From Dendrolimus kikuchii (taxonomy: Eukaryota; Arthropoda; Insecta; Lepidoptera; Lasiocampidae), in the NCBI GenBank assembly GCA_019925095.2, contig CM034398.1:7269001-7333000 (forward strand): 64,000 nt of DNA. Reading direction: 5' to 3'. The position numbers and the translations under genes are program-made. Below the pieces are notes generated by a model that saw only the letters and a list, made by a program, of their open reading frames with translations, had not been told where the DNA came from and did no database searches. Shown piece by piece: positions 10,307 to 20,640 of this stretch. How positions within the stretch are numbered: position 1 is the stretch's first letter; each line of letters opens with the position of its first letter.

Positions 10307-10620
10307 ATCTTATATTTATAATAAAACTACGTTTTAACGGTTTTAAGCGCGGTAATTTTATTTGATTTTGGTTTTTTCGACGTTTCGGCCACTTTTCAGT
10401 GGCCGTGATCACGGAAGACAAAGATGTCAAGTGTCAACGAGTATTGTCAACAATACTCGTTGACACTTGACATCTTTGTCTTCCGTGATCACGGCCACTG
10501 AAAAGTGGCCGAAACGTCGAAAAAACCAAAATCAAATAAAATTACCGCGCTTAAAACCGTTAAAACGTAGTTTTATTATGTATACAAGTCGCGAAAACTT
10601 AAGAAAATCTTATATTTATA
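10307..10620 (+). mobile_element. miniature Penelope-like element: perfect palindrome plus tail
   Basis: The element spans 10321-10606. Two 127-bp copies of the Penelope-like terminal repeat (10321-10447 and 10450-10576) face each other with a 2-bp spacer and appear identical base for base. A 30-bp tail with 'gtatacaagtcgcgaaaact' follows. A perfect 14-bp target duplication 'atcttatatttata' flanks it (10307-10320, 10607-10620). Inverted terminal repeats and a short tail on one side are known from Penelope-like elements. There is no coding part, so movement must have used an RT supplied in trans. Confidence 0.9.
10485..10519 (+). ncRNA. hammerhead-ribozyme-like motif in the PLE terminal repeat (degenerate)
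   Basis: The 18-nt hairpin ggccact-gaaa-agtggcc (10493-10510) is followed directly by GAAAC (10511-10515), the arrangement of stem II and the GAA core of hammerhead ribozymes, which are known in Penelope-like terminal repeats. Upstream, where CUGANGA is expected, the sequence is GUGAUCAC: the two core bases that pair in the active fold look swapped, with one extra base. I cannot point to a cleavage strand. Likely a degenerate or variant motif; the inverted arm carries the complement. Confidence 0.35.
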
Positions 10621-11879
10621 TCCAATCTTTAAAGAACTTACATATAATACTCTCTCACACTTTATATAAAAGTACGAACTCAAATAAGGTTACTGTTATA
10701 TATTTTACTGGAGTTTACACCGCGGTTGCGCCGCGTGTCAAGCTCTAGGCAGTAGCTTTATTTTATTTACACAAAAAAATTATTAAGTTTTTACATATAA
10801 TAATAACAAAGAAACTAAATCCATATAGTCTAGACATTACTCAGAAAAATATAGTGGTAAGCCGAAGCCAACCCGATTTAAAGTATTACAACGAATGACA
10901 TGCTGTTTATGACAACGTAGGTATTTGTTAGTGAATTGAAAAATGCGATTGCAGCGCCATCTATTTAGCTAATCCGTATATTTTATACAAACGACATCAT
11001 TTATCGCCATAAAAAGTATCCTAAGTGTTGATTCGGGATATAATCCAGCTCTGTGTTCAGTTTCATTGATATTATGTTCAGTAGTTTTCAAAAACGATGC
11101 GATCGCAGCGCCATCTTGTTCGATGTTTTCGTCTTTCCCGCGGAAACGACACACCCAGTGATAAAAGCTAGCTCGATCTCGAGGTTTATTTAAATCCGTC
11201 AAGTAATTTTCACGTGATGCTCTAACATACAGATAAACAGAAAGATAGACAGACAGACAAAAATTCTAAAAAATATATTTTCGGAATTTGCTGGTCCGAA
11301 TTAACGCCCCTGATTTTTTTCTTAAACGCTTTGTACAAACTAGAACCATTTACAGATTTATTATAGTAATAGATTTCTTAACCAGTTTAGTTTGAAAGTA
11401 CAGTAACTCACACACGTGTCACGAAAATACATTAAATAAACCTGTGTAAAACCAGACTGAAAAGGCAATGTGTAGTAACCATATTAGATCGGTAGTGTAA
11501 CAGCACTCCATGCAACCTCAGTGTACGTGACGTGGCAAACAAAGTCCTGTAGCACTCGACTGTACCGTACAGTGTACTCAGCAGATCGCTTGGAAAAGTT
11601 AAGCGATATACCTGTACCACAAAATAAATGGATACAGAAGGTTCATACAAAACAGAGGGCCTCGAGCCGCTAGATGATTGTGTATTGAAATTGACATACG
11701 TGTCTAGATATACTGGGATAAAGTTCAATTTTACTTTGATTTGTCATGTTCATCATATAAAATGCGAAAATAACCGCTTTAGGGCCTCAGAATATTGAAA
11801 TAGTTATACAGTACATAGAAGCTTGCATAGGATTTAGTGACAATGTAAAGTATATGTAGGTAGTATACTAAATAGATAG
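10621..11879. other. unassigned sequence, possibly old repeats
   Basis: No gene seen. 'gcagcgccatct' occurs at about 10950 and 11106, and 11220-11270 holds 'gatagacagacagacaaaaa', a pattern common at ends of old lepidopteran repeats. Frames of 77-98 codons lack motifs. Confidence 0.4.
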
Positions 11880-11982
11880 GAACTAGATAATATTTTATTA
11901 AGTTTTCGCGACTTATATATATAATAAAACGTCGTTTTAACGGTTGAAACCCTTAAAACGTAGTTTTATTATGAACTAGATA
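11880..11982 (-). mobile_element. miniature Penelope-like element, 83 bp
   Basis: The element at 11890-11972 has the family tail (taagttttcgcgactt), then 'aataaaacgtcgttttaacg' and, after a few bases, its inverted partner 'cccttaaaacgtagttttat'. It is flanked by a perfect 10-bp duplication 'gaactagata' (11880-11889, 11973-11982). Only the outer 20-25 bp of each terminal-repeat arm is kept. Confidence 0.85.
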
Positions 11983-12000
11983 TATTATATTAATATAATA

Positions 12001-12215
12001 TCAGCCCATAAATATCCCACTGCTAGGCTCTGGCCTCTCATTATAGGGGAACGGACAGTATACCCGCCACGCTTGTCCAAGGCGGTTTGGCAGGTTTGAC
12101 ACATCGGTTCTCTCGATATGCAGGTAGCATCGCGATGTTTTCCTTCACCGTTATTAGCACGTGGTAATTGTAAAAATATACAATTTGGTTACAAAATCTA
12201 CACAAAATGGTATCT
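12001..12215 (-). mobile_element. SINE-C, 5'-truncated copy
   Basis: Read on the minus strand it ends 'agcagtggg'-like sequence and 'tttatgggctga', the family 3' end. It contains 'gatgttttccttcaccgtta', a hallmark of dispersed lepidopteran repeats. The tRNA-like head present at 13339-13595 is missing. Confidence 0.7.
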
Positions 12216-12282
12216 GGTAACATAATTCTTGAAAAAAATAAATGAATAATTATGTTACTGAAAAAAATTCAACCTTGTAATG

Positions 12283-12618
12283 AAATTTTCATCCGTGCAG
12301 GAACGGAGAAAGAATACAATTTCCTGCGACCGGGCGGCCTGTCGTAAGAGGCGACTTAACAACCCACAGCCAGGTGGTAAGGCATTTGCCCGACTGGATG
12401 GCTACCACCCCTGGTCTAAAGTATATCGCCATAACAACCTTCGAGTTGTGTTCCGGCATTAGTGACCAGGTTCCAGTTTCCCTTAAGAGAGCAGCAGCGC
12501 ATTTGTAGCACCTTTGGTGTTGCAAATGTCCATAGGCGATGGTAACCGCTTTCCATCAAGTGGGCCATTTGCCTGTCTGCTGATCTCCTGCAATAAAAAA
12601 AAAAGAAATAAAATTTTC
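12283..12618 (+). mobile_element. SINE-A, complete copy with target duplication
   Basis: The element at 12291-12610 starts 'atccgtgcaggaacgg' and ends 'ctgcaataaaaaaaaaagaa'. It is flanked by a perfect 8-bp duplication 'aaattttc' (12283-12290, 12611-12618). This copy fixes the family boundaries at about 320 bp and shows that the poly(A) end is the 3' end. Confidence 0.85.
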
Positions 12619-12907
12619 GATTGAAGATTTGTTTGAAATTAGAGTGAGGGAGGGTTACATATGTTTGGATTTTATTCGATATAATACATTTGTTTCAAAA
12701 CTTGAATATACATACTTAATGGATACATTAAATGTGTAAAAAAGAAGAAAGCCGCATGAGCGACGGTGACGTGTAAAATTGTACATGTGCTTGTCTTGTA
12801 GGGAAGTGTGAACTAATTGGCAAACGGCTGGTGAACAAATAAAATAACAAAAATCTTTTTGATTTACATACATTACAAGTTTGATACAAATACACAAAAG
12901 CGGAATA

Positions 12908-13228
12908 TTTTTTTTTATTTTTTTTGTTGCAGGAGTTCAGCAGGCAGGCAGACGGCCTACTTGATGGATAGCGGTTACCATCGCCTATTGACATTTAAAA
13001 CACCAAAGGTGCTACAAATTCGCTGCTGCTCTCTTAAGGGAGACTGGAACCTGGTCACTAATGCCGGAACACAACTCAACGTTGGTCTGGCGACATACCT
13101 TAGACCAGGGGTGGTAGCCATCCAGTCGGGCATATGCCCTACCACCTGGCTGTGGGTTGTTTTGTCGCCTCTTACGACAGGCCGCCCGGCCGCAGGAAAT
13201 TGTATTCTTTCTCCGTTCCTGCACAGAT
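12908..13228 (-). mobile_element. SINE-A copy
   Basis: Full length in inverse orientation to the copy 300 bp upstream; the T-run at about 12908-12927 is the tail. The pair forms a large inverted repeat around 12619-12907. Confidence 0.8.
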
Positions 13229-13338
13229 AAAAATAAAATATAGTGCATTATGAGTACAATATAAGAACGTATAATGTTACGGTTACCTAAATTATGTAGC
13301 GCTTGAATTTATCATGGACTTAGTCTGGATTCAATAAT

Positions 13339-13595
13339 ATCAGCCCATAAATGTCCCACTGCTGGGCTCGGGCCTCCCATTATAGGGGGCACGGACACTA
13401 TACCGTTATATAGTTATCTCCATGTGCAGGTTGCATCAAGATGTTTTCCTTCACCGTTATTAGCACGTGGTAATTGTAACAATGTGCACATTAGATCAGA
13501 AAACTGACAAGTGGTGCATGCGTTCCGGCCAGGATCGAATCCGCGTCCTTTGAGTTTGGGACTTGTGCGCTAGCCATGACGCTACCACGACTTTG
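13339..13595 (-). mobile_element. SINE-C, near-complete copy
   Basis: On the minus strand the head reads 'agtcgtggtagcgtcatggc', then a B-box-like 'ggattcgatcc', so it is tRNA-derived. The body carries the complement of 'gatgttttccttcaccgtta', and the 3' end 'gggacatttatgggctgata' resembles the tails of LINEs ending (TGA)n. Confidence 0.75.
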
Positions 13596-13696
13596 TCTTT
13601 GTCTGGATTAAATAAATATTATTACCTATTAATTCAGATGTGTTTTTATTTATTCTTATGTTCTTATCCTCGCCTTGGTGAGATACACAGATAATT

Positions 13697-13926
13697 ATCG
13701 GCAGACAAACATACATATTATATATCCTCAAATTAAGCAAGTTACGCTTGTGTTATTGGTAATATATAATGCATTACACTGGGGCCGTTCCCAGACACCC
13801 AGACCATAGTACATACATAGAAAATTCGTTTCCGAAATTTACCATACTAGGAATCGAACCCGGAGCCTTTGTGGTACAGTGAGGTAGGCCGGCAAAGGCT
13901 CAGCCCGCTCAACCACAGAGGCCGTC
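13697..13926 (-). mobile_element. tRNA-derived SINE-D, copy 2
   Basis: Same order as copy 1: 'gacggcctctgtggttgagc' head, 'gggttcgattcc' B box, 'ggtctgggtgtctggga' body. Confidence 0.85.
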
Positions 13927-14343
13927 GAATTAAATGAAAGAACCTTCTGCGTCTATTTGTTATGTAGTTTGGTACTTTTTGATATATCTATCATACTACA
14001 AGAATTCGATACAAGTGTAAGAAATATATTTGATTTAAAAAAATACACCTTATTTTTGAAGTTCCTTAGCTATTTTGGAAAAAAGGAATCCCAAGTGTTC
14101 TGCCCTTCCGTCTTTGTATAACACAATCAATAATTTTATTAAGACTGTTGGATGTAAATAGATAAAATTGATTAGAAATATGCAAACTATATACTGCTAC
14201 AAAATTTTGTGGTAAAATTGTGAAAAAAGTAAAAATTAGTGCTGGCCACCATATATGTAACTAAAGGTTAGACATATTTATCGTATACTATACTATACTC
14301 TGATTTTTAATTACCTGGACTAAAATGACAGCTGCAATCGACA
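13927..14343. other. no gene seen
   Basis: AT-rich sequence with no long frame or shared repeat that I could identify. Confidence 0.45.
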
Positions 14344-14687
14344 TTTTTTACAAGCTTTTATTTAACTTGCAATGGATATACGTATGTATGTAAGTATGTA
14401 TCTAAGTTCGGGTGGAATTTTGCAAGTTAAATTTGACCAACTTCTCAGTTTCCGATTGAGCTGAAATTTTGCACACATATGTATATCGCGTGACAATGCA
14501 TTAATATTGTACCCTGGAGCTGATCTAATGATGGAGTCGGAAGGTGGCCATAGGAACTCCTGTACTAAACAAGATAGACCCATCGTGTTTGGGCTCGTTT
14601 TACTTGTCTTGGGTAGCACTCTGCTGCTACATGATATTCAGGATCTCAAAAGCTTGTATTTAAAAACCTTTTTAAAAAAGCTTATTT
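14344..14687 (-). mobile_element. dispersed element G, complete copy
   Basis: About 344 bp. Inverted ends share 'tacaagctttt' (left at 14350; right, inverted, near 14650). The body contains 'ggagctgatctaatgatgga' and matches the copies at 7593 and 61606. Non-coding; possibly a MITE. Confidence 0.65.
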
Positions 14688-14694
14688 GATTCAT

Positions 14695-14812
14695 AAGTGA
14701 GTTGTGCGAGTTGAATCAACAACTCACCACCGTGAGTTGCTTCGTACAGAATTTCTATAGAAATTCTATAGGATTCAACTCACAGTGCTGAGTTGCTCCA
14801 AGCTTGTAACAT
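14695..14812. repeat. cluster of hairpin-forming palindromes
   Basis: Contains the perfect 20-bp palindrome 'agaatttctatagaaattct'. Around it are several inverted copies of 'gtgagttg' and 'caactcac'. It abuts the end of element G. Not seen elsewhere in the window. Confidence 0.55.
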
Positions 14813-15469
14813 AAAAAAGGTCGATCGTAGCTGACATTGTAGTCTAGGTAATTAAAAAACAGAGTATAGTAACTTATTAGGTTAGATATAATGTACATCC
14901 ATTCGCTGGTATTCATATGATATTAGTTTAAAAATAAGTTCTATAGTGTAATATTGCATATCTTCTCAATTTAGCTATAATCTGTTTAACGAGTATTCTT
15001 AGTAATAGAATTAATATTCATCTAAATTTCATTCAAAAAGTTTTATCAGAAGGATCTCTCTCAATACCAATTAATCGTTTTAAAGCGGATAAAACTTAAG
15101 CTCCAAGTTTATTAAGTTTTAAATAAGTTAACTTAAGTTGTCAAGTTACCCTGAATTAGAATTATGATCGAGCTTAAAATAGTTATACTCGAGATAGCAG
15201 GTGTTGCGGAAGCGGAAGTGAATATGCAGACATTAACTTAATTATTTTAAGTTTCAAGGTATGTAATGCCTTACTAATTTACCAGCTTAATAAAGACATC
15301 TTAAACTGCCAACTACTTATTAATTGCCGCAGCCAGAATCATTTCATGGACCGTTAAATTTAAGTAGTACAATTTCATTCCTCGTTTTACTCCATTATTT
15401 CAGGTTGTATAACCTAGCCATAATGTCTAGAATATAAATTAGTTTTTTTGTTCTAGGGTAATATTCTAT
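14813..15469. other. no gene seen
   Basis: AT-rich, probably single-copy within the window, no usable frame. Confidence 0.45.
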
Positions 15470-15728
15470 TTTATCTGTAGTTACGAGTTGGTTCCACCAT
15501 CTGCATTTTTTCATCGGTCAACCAGAGGCACCGGTTTTCGCCATCGTTACATGGTGGAAACATCACCAGTTAGAACCAAGCGCTTCGCATCAACTTTTCT
15601 GGTGCGCACTGCCAAATAGTAGAATATTTTTTTGGAATCTGTTTTTCCTAACAAATACAATCTTGAAGTCATCAAATCACGAGTGAATATATATATCTTA
15701 TAGATAAGCGTGCTTCATTCTAGACAGA
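15470..15728 (+). pseudogene. LINE 3' end remnant (Jockey/CR1-like)
   Basis: One frame reads RTKRFASTFLVRTAK followed by stops, then the region 'atcaaatcacgagtgaat'. This matches the C-terminal pattern 'R..F..SFL.RTAKLWN..LP......F..F KSRVN' of Jockey/CR1-type LINE reverse transcriptases as I know them. The frame is broken by stops. A related remnant lies at 25556-25690. Confidence 0.6.
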
Positions 15729-16621
15729 AAAACAAAGAAAAAAATAATTTATCCATGTTATTTTAATTTCAACGTTGATCCGAGTCTAAAATCCGCTATA
15801 AGTAACTAAATACTGATGTAACAATACTAAGTTCACATTAGCAGTGATTTTTAAAGTTTACCAAGGACGCCTAGCGACATTTGAAGCAACAACCTTCCGC
15901 TATAATTCGACGATATTTACTGAAGAACCCCGATATGACAGATTGTAATGACGTTTAGCTTCTTTTAATCAAATAATGTCCTGTTAATCACTTACAAGGT
16001 GTTATAAAGCACTGGTTTACAAAATTCAACAATTATTACTAAAATAATGGGTTATGTTGATAGAATGCGTATAATCTACAACTTACTTACAAACCAACTT
16101 GATACTTGCACTATGTTCGACGTAATACTAAAAATTAGTAGTCAATATCAAATTGCCCTTACTAATTTCTACTTTATTTGGCCAACCTATATTCCGCTTG
16201 TCAGTAGTGAAGATTGAGATGTAAACTTTAGTTACAGTCGTTATATATATATTAATAAACTTGGTAAGTGCTTGCTAGTCTTCGCATTAACGAAGGTTTA
16301 TGTAAAAGTGACGAACATTTCCTTTTTTTTACTATTTGGTTAGGTAACTATAAAAAATCATTAAATCGAAAACACTATATTTTTCAAAAACTACCCAATT
16401 AAAGTTAAAAGTATATAACTTAATTTTTATTTCAAAATTTGTACGTTGTATTTTAAGATTCAAGCCGAAATAACATGGGAACTTGTAATAAAGATAGAAA
16501 CGTATCAAAATAAACGCAAAAAAATGAACTAACTTAATCGGTACAATATTTTTTTTATAAATGACGTTTTTAACTGTTTATTTACTCAGTTTGAAATATA
16601 ATTTAAAAAAGTTTTAAGATT
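15729..16621. other. no gene seen
   Basis: AT-rich stretch without frames or repeats that I can name. Confidence 0.45.
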
Positions 16622-16938
16622 GTTTTTATTGCGTGTATTCTCTAAAGTCTGGCAAGCCGCCTATCTGATGGTAAGCGGTTACCATCGTCTATGGACAATT
16701 GTAATATCAACGTCGAAAGTGCTAACAATGTGCTACCTCACTCTAATGGGAGGCTGGAAACTGGGTACTAATACCGGAACACAACTCAAGGTTGTTATGG
16801 TGGCATACTCTAGATCAGGGGTGGTAGTCATCCAGACAGGCAAATACCCTACCACCTGGTTGTGGGTCGTTTTGTCGCCTGTTACGATAGGCCGTCCGGC
16901 CGCAGGAAATTGTATTCTTTCTCTGTTCTTGCACGGAT
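16622..16938 (-). mobile_element. SINE-A, diverged copy
   Basis: Aligns over its whole length with the family but with many substitutions; an older copy than those at 22414 or 12291. Confidence 0.75.
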
Positions 16939-17764
16939 AAAGTATTAATTTTGTGTATTTTTTAAATTTCTTTAATAGGCATATATTAGGTATTTTTGGC
17001 TTTATATGGGGAAAGATACACAGACAAACAGGCATAAAAGAGAGACAACAGGTAGGAGACAAGGTATCGGGACCTTGAAAAATACGCTATCTAATACTGC
17101 AAGTAAAACTAAAGTGGATAACAACTGCTATCTATTACAAGTCTTGCTTGACCGTTGCGTCTATCAGACCGCAGATTCGCTGCCAAAACGCTGCCACCAA
17201 GCAGCTGGGTAATAAACTGCGGTCTCGGTACAACACTATTCCGAAGTTATGGCCAATATATTTATGCAAGAGACAGTAATGGGCAAAAACGCATGTGCTA
17301 ATCGCATGCACAGTCCAAAACAGGCAATATCTTTGTCACTTAAAGAGATTTTTTATTGTACAAATGCATTATTATGATGTGTGACATATTTTTACGCTGC
17401 ATATTTTGGAGTCATCATTGATATCCTATACGTACTCCGTTATATCACTTGGTGTATTATGCAGGGAATTAGGCAGTTTTAGACCACTCAAATCAAAGTT
17501 CGTAGTAAGCTCGCACCACACACAACTCAGATATTTATTTAACTTTATAAAATCATTATAGTGTATTTTTTTTTCTCTCTGTGTAACATGACAGACAGAC
17601 AGATGCAGATATGGTTTTTAATTTCCTACTAGTGTTGCCACACTAAATAAGGTCTGGTGGCGAGTAAAGGCGTGAGAACACGTTGAAATAAATGATTAAG
17701 TAAAAACTAGAGAAATTCTAGGTATGAAAATTCAACAATAAACGTGAAAAGTTAAAAATCTACA
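16939..17764. other. no gene seen
   Basis: A 68-codon frame at 17006 has no recognisable motif. No shared repeat seen. Confidence 0.4.
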
Positions 17765-17925
17765 TGAAAGTTGAACAAGTGGAAAGTGGTTATCAACACC
17801 AAGGATGCTATCAATATGCTGCCAGCCTCGAAAAGAAATAACTAGAACATGAACACTAATGCTGTAAAATAACTCAAGGTTTTTACAGAGGCACGCTCTA
17901 GACCAGGGGCTCAATTCTAATATTA
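17765..17925 (-). mobile_element. SINE-A, heavily diverged fragment
   Basis: Keeps the order 'gtggaaagtggttatc', 'caccaaggatgct', 'aactcaaggtt', 'ctctagaccaggggc', but internal parts are deleted. Confidence 0.5.
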
Positions 17926-17931
17926 AAATCT

Positions 17932-18212
17932 CGTCAAAATCGCAGGACACTATTACCTCAATCGTAGGTTTACCTAATTTCGGTATTCTGTTAACTTTTT
18001 TTTTTGTTTAACTCCAATGGCGTGCCCGTGGCACGCCAATCTTTCTTTAATAATATTTATAAGCGAAAAGTCGCGAAATTAATGTTTACATTTTTGGTAG
18101 CTTTTCAATATTAATTTCACAGCTTACGCCATTTCTGTTAATGGTAATACTAATTTTTTTCTACTATTATTCTGCCGGGACGAAATCGAAAAGGTATTTT
18201 GGATTTAGTAGA
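17932..18212. repeat. dispersed repeat M, copy 2
   Basis: Inverted copy of 1833-2087, including 'ccaatggcgtgcc' and the terminal 'tttagtag'. Confidence 0.6.
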
Positions 18213-18264
18213 CTGCGAATTCTTGACACTGCAATAGTGTCAATCGAATCTTACTTTAAATATC

Positions 18265-18392
18265 TTTGCAACGTCAAGATATAGAAATAGCAGAATTGGA
18301 ATCCAGGGGTAGCAGTCATACGGGCAGGGTACTCTTCCACTCGGCTGTGGGTTATTTTGAAGCCTCTTACAACAGGCCGAGGAATATAATTT
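18265..18392 (-). mobile_element. SINE-A, diverged fragment at the LINE insertion site
   Basis: Matches the 5' half of the family ('ccaggggtagcagtca', 'cggctgtgggttattttg', 'cctcttacaacaggccg'). The LINE insertion at 18412 lies just beside it. Confidence 0.5.
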
Positions 18393-18395
18393 CGG

Positions 18396-18791
18396 TACAT
18401 CTCTGAAAATACCGAAGTAAGAAAGAGAATTGGTCTGAAAGAGAGTGTCGGGGTGAATGTAAAGAAAGGAATGCTCCGGTGGTTCGGGGATGTGGAAAGA
18501 ATGCATGATGAAAGAATGACTAAACAGATATACAATGCAAAAGTGGATGGATGCAGAAGTCGTGGAAGGCCACGACACACCTTCCATGATCAAATTGATC
18601 GTGTACTAGCAGAAGGTCATGTCAGGAGCCTTAAGAACAGACGAGCGTGCATGACAAGAGTTATGAATGTCAAAGAAGCAAGTGAGGTATGTAAGAATAA
18701 GCCTAAATGGCGCTCTGTTGTTCGTGCCTACCTCGCACGGGAATTGACTTGAAGTTATGTATGTATGTATGTATGTACATCTCTGAAAATA
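18396..18791 (+). mobile_element. short LINE copy (about 364 bp) with 16-bp target duplication
   Basis: The element at 18412-18775 is flanked by a perfect duplication 'tacatctctgaaaata' (18396-18411, 18776-18791). It encodes the C-terminus of an RT-type LINE protein: RWFGDVERMHDERMTK, then a GRPRHTFHDQIDRV segment, ending near REL. The 'GRPR' plus 'D.I' pattern is typical of RTE-like LINE C-termini. The tail is (TATG)n. It has the same 5' start as the copy at 23927, within 3 bp. Confidence 0.9.
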
Positions 18792-19774
18792 ATAAAGAAT
18801 ACAATATAGCTCAGAGCTATTCCTACATTCAAAACAATCTGAAGTATATTGTGTCTTAAGTTATATTCACTGTACTCAGACATATATGCCACTCCTCTGA
18901 CATTTTTATTTCGGCACTTAGTTTCTTATATCTTTGAGGTACAAATTTTTAGTACTCTATTCCCCGTAGGTATTTATTAGGCCCTTGGTAATCAATGCTT
19001 TCTGTGAGGATGCCAAAACCAGCTCTATTCACTAAGTTGTGACACAATTGCTCTCATAAAAACAAGGGAATAAAAACTAGTACGATGAAAACATTTTGTG
19101 TTTCAATAGTACTTTCTATCACATCGTAAATTACGCTGGTTGAGTACACATGTAAGTACATTAGCCTCGTGAAAACACGTCTCGTATGTCATGACTTTGT
19201 ATTCAATTAAAGCACTAGACCCCTGGCAAACGAGATAGAACTTATAAAAGCAGTGTGTTATAGTACTAAAAGTAGTGTCATATGGAATTAATAAAAGTAG
19301 TGTCTTAGTGTCTTATTTAATTACTAAAAGTAGAGTCTCATGGAAGTAATGTATTATAGTAGTATGTTATTTAATGCTGTAATGTATATTATTCTAATTC
19401 AAAGGGGTATATTAATGCCAAGTTTCTATATCTTACTATTCAATCTTTTGCTTTACAATTGCTGGTAAAGAGATTAGTTGTAGAATTTTATATTAAAATA
19501 TAACCAGTAGTAAAGCTAATGAATATGTAGTAAGAATGATGTGATGTGATGACAGGAGTTGTGTGATGTTTTTTATGTGCTGGTAACAGGTGTAATTGAT
19601 GAATCTTGGTCCCCCCTACCCGCTCTGGATATATTCCGGCTGCAGTATGACGCGGAAGAGCTTACACCTGCTAGGGTAATGGCCAATCATGGCACAGATT
19701 AAGCTGTTGTTCAAGGACCTTGTTTAAGTGTAATAACAGAAAGTTAACGAAATAGAAGGTCTTATTGAGTTAGG
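18792..19774. other. no gene; short imperfect repeats at 19250-19385
   Basis: Variants of 'actaaaagtagtgtc' recur four times between 19250 and 19345, a small degenerate repeat. 19415-19460 resembles one end of hairpin MITE I ('tttctatatcttactattca'). Otherwise nothing. Confidence 0.45.
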
Positions 19775-20640
19775 GTCGTTTAACGCCCTCCGGCACCGCG
19801 TAGTCTTAAAAAAAAAACGCAAGGGGAATACATTACGTATAATATCGGGCCCTTTGTGGAGGTTAGACCATACGCGGCGAGATTAAGCGCCATACAGCTT
19901 GTGTGGGACTCTGATACAGACGTTCTCAACTACTCCACTAAACTTGAACCTACGACCCATGTGCTCGCGCCTCCGCCTCCGCTTCCGGACGCCGGTTTCT
20001 CTTCGGCACTCGAGAGTAGCATGCGCAATCTCTTTCTCTCCCTCAATCGTTCGGCAGCCTCCTTACGAGACATTGCTGCCTCGCAGAAAGCCGATGCCGT
20101 AACTCATAATCTTCGCTATGCAGCATGGCCTCGACCAAGCTACCCATCGAATCGATCGGCTTTACTAAGGCCTCGAGCTCGAACCTCTAAGGTACCCATG
20201 TAGCGCATCCGACCAGCGTATGTAATGCAGTGTCTAGTGTCCCGCACTCGCAGTATTGAGGAGAAAGCAGACATCGCACAAGCTGATGCAAATACTTTTC
20301 AAAGCACCCGTGCCCGGTAAGTATCTGCGTCCTCCGTCAGGGTCTTGCGTTTCCGCGCGACTTATCGCAGCAGGTGAAGGCGCGCGGCCTCCACTGTATC
20401 AATGCCGGCCTCGGGAGACTCTAAATCTCTTGACCAGGTTAGGATCATGGTCGCGGTTTCCCGCGTCCTGACCCCTCTAACTCTGCCCGGTAATAAACCA
20501 GGCCCCTAGCAAGGGCATCCTGTCGGGAGCGTCGAACTTTGGCAAGGACGTGCACCTGGAGAGGCTGGGGAGGATCGCCTGCTATGGTATATGATATCCC
20601 CGTATGGACTTCACCGCCAGGATCCGCTGAGCTCAACTCA
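19775..20640 (-). pseudogene. R1-like LINE, ORF2 C-terminus and 3' region, decayed
   Basis: GC-richer than its surroundings. On the minus strand around 20220-20310 a frame shows HGCF, then YCECGTLDTALHTLVGC, a C-x-C-x7-H-x4-C variant of the zinc-knuckle at the C-terminus of R1-type LINE ORF2. Downstream (towards 19800) it shares 'ttagaccata' and 'cagcttgtgtggga' with the remnant at 58795-59400, in the same order. Stops and frame changes show it is dead. The plus-strand frames here are antisense shadows. Confidence 0.65.

Noticed and set aside
10485..10519. Calling an active hammerhead ribozyme
   Set aside because: The first core block deviates from CUGANGA and no cleavage strand is visible; kept only as a hammerhead-like motif.
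10467..10748. 93-codon frame starting in the palindrome
   Set aside because: It runs through the Penelope-like terminal repeat and tail; it has no motif.
19856..20203. 115-codon plus-strand frame in the GC-rich block
   Set aside because: The minus strand carries the recognisable zinc-knuckle of an R1-like LINE; the plus frame is antisense.
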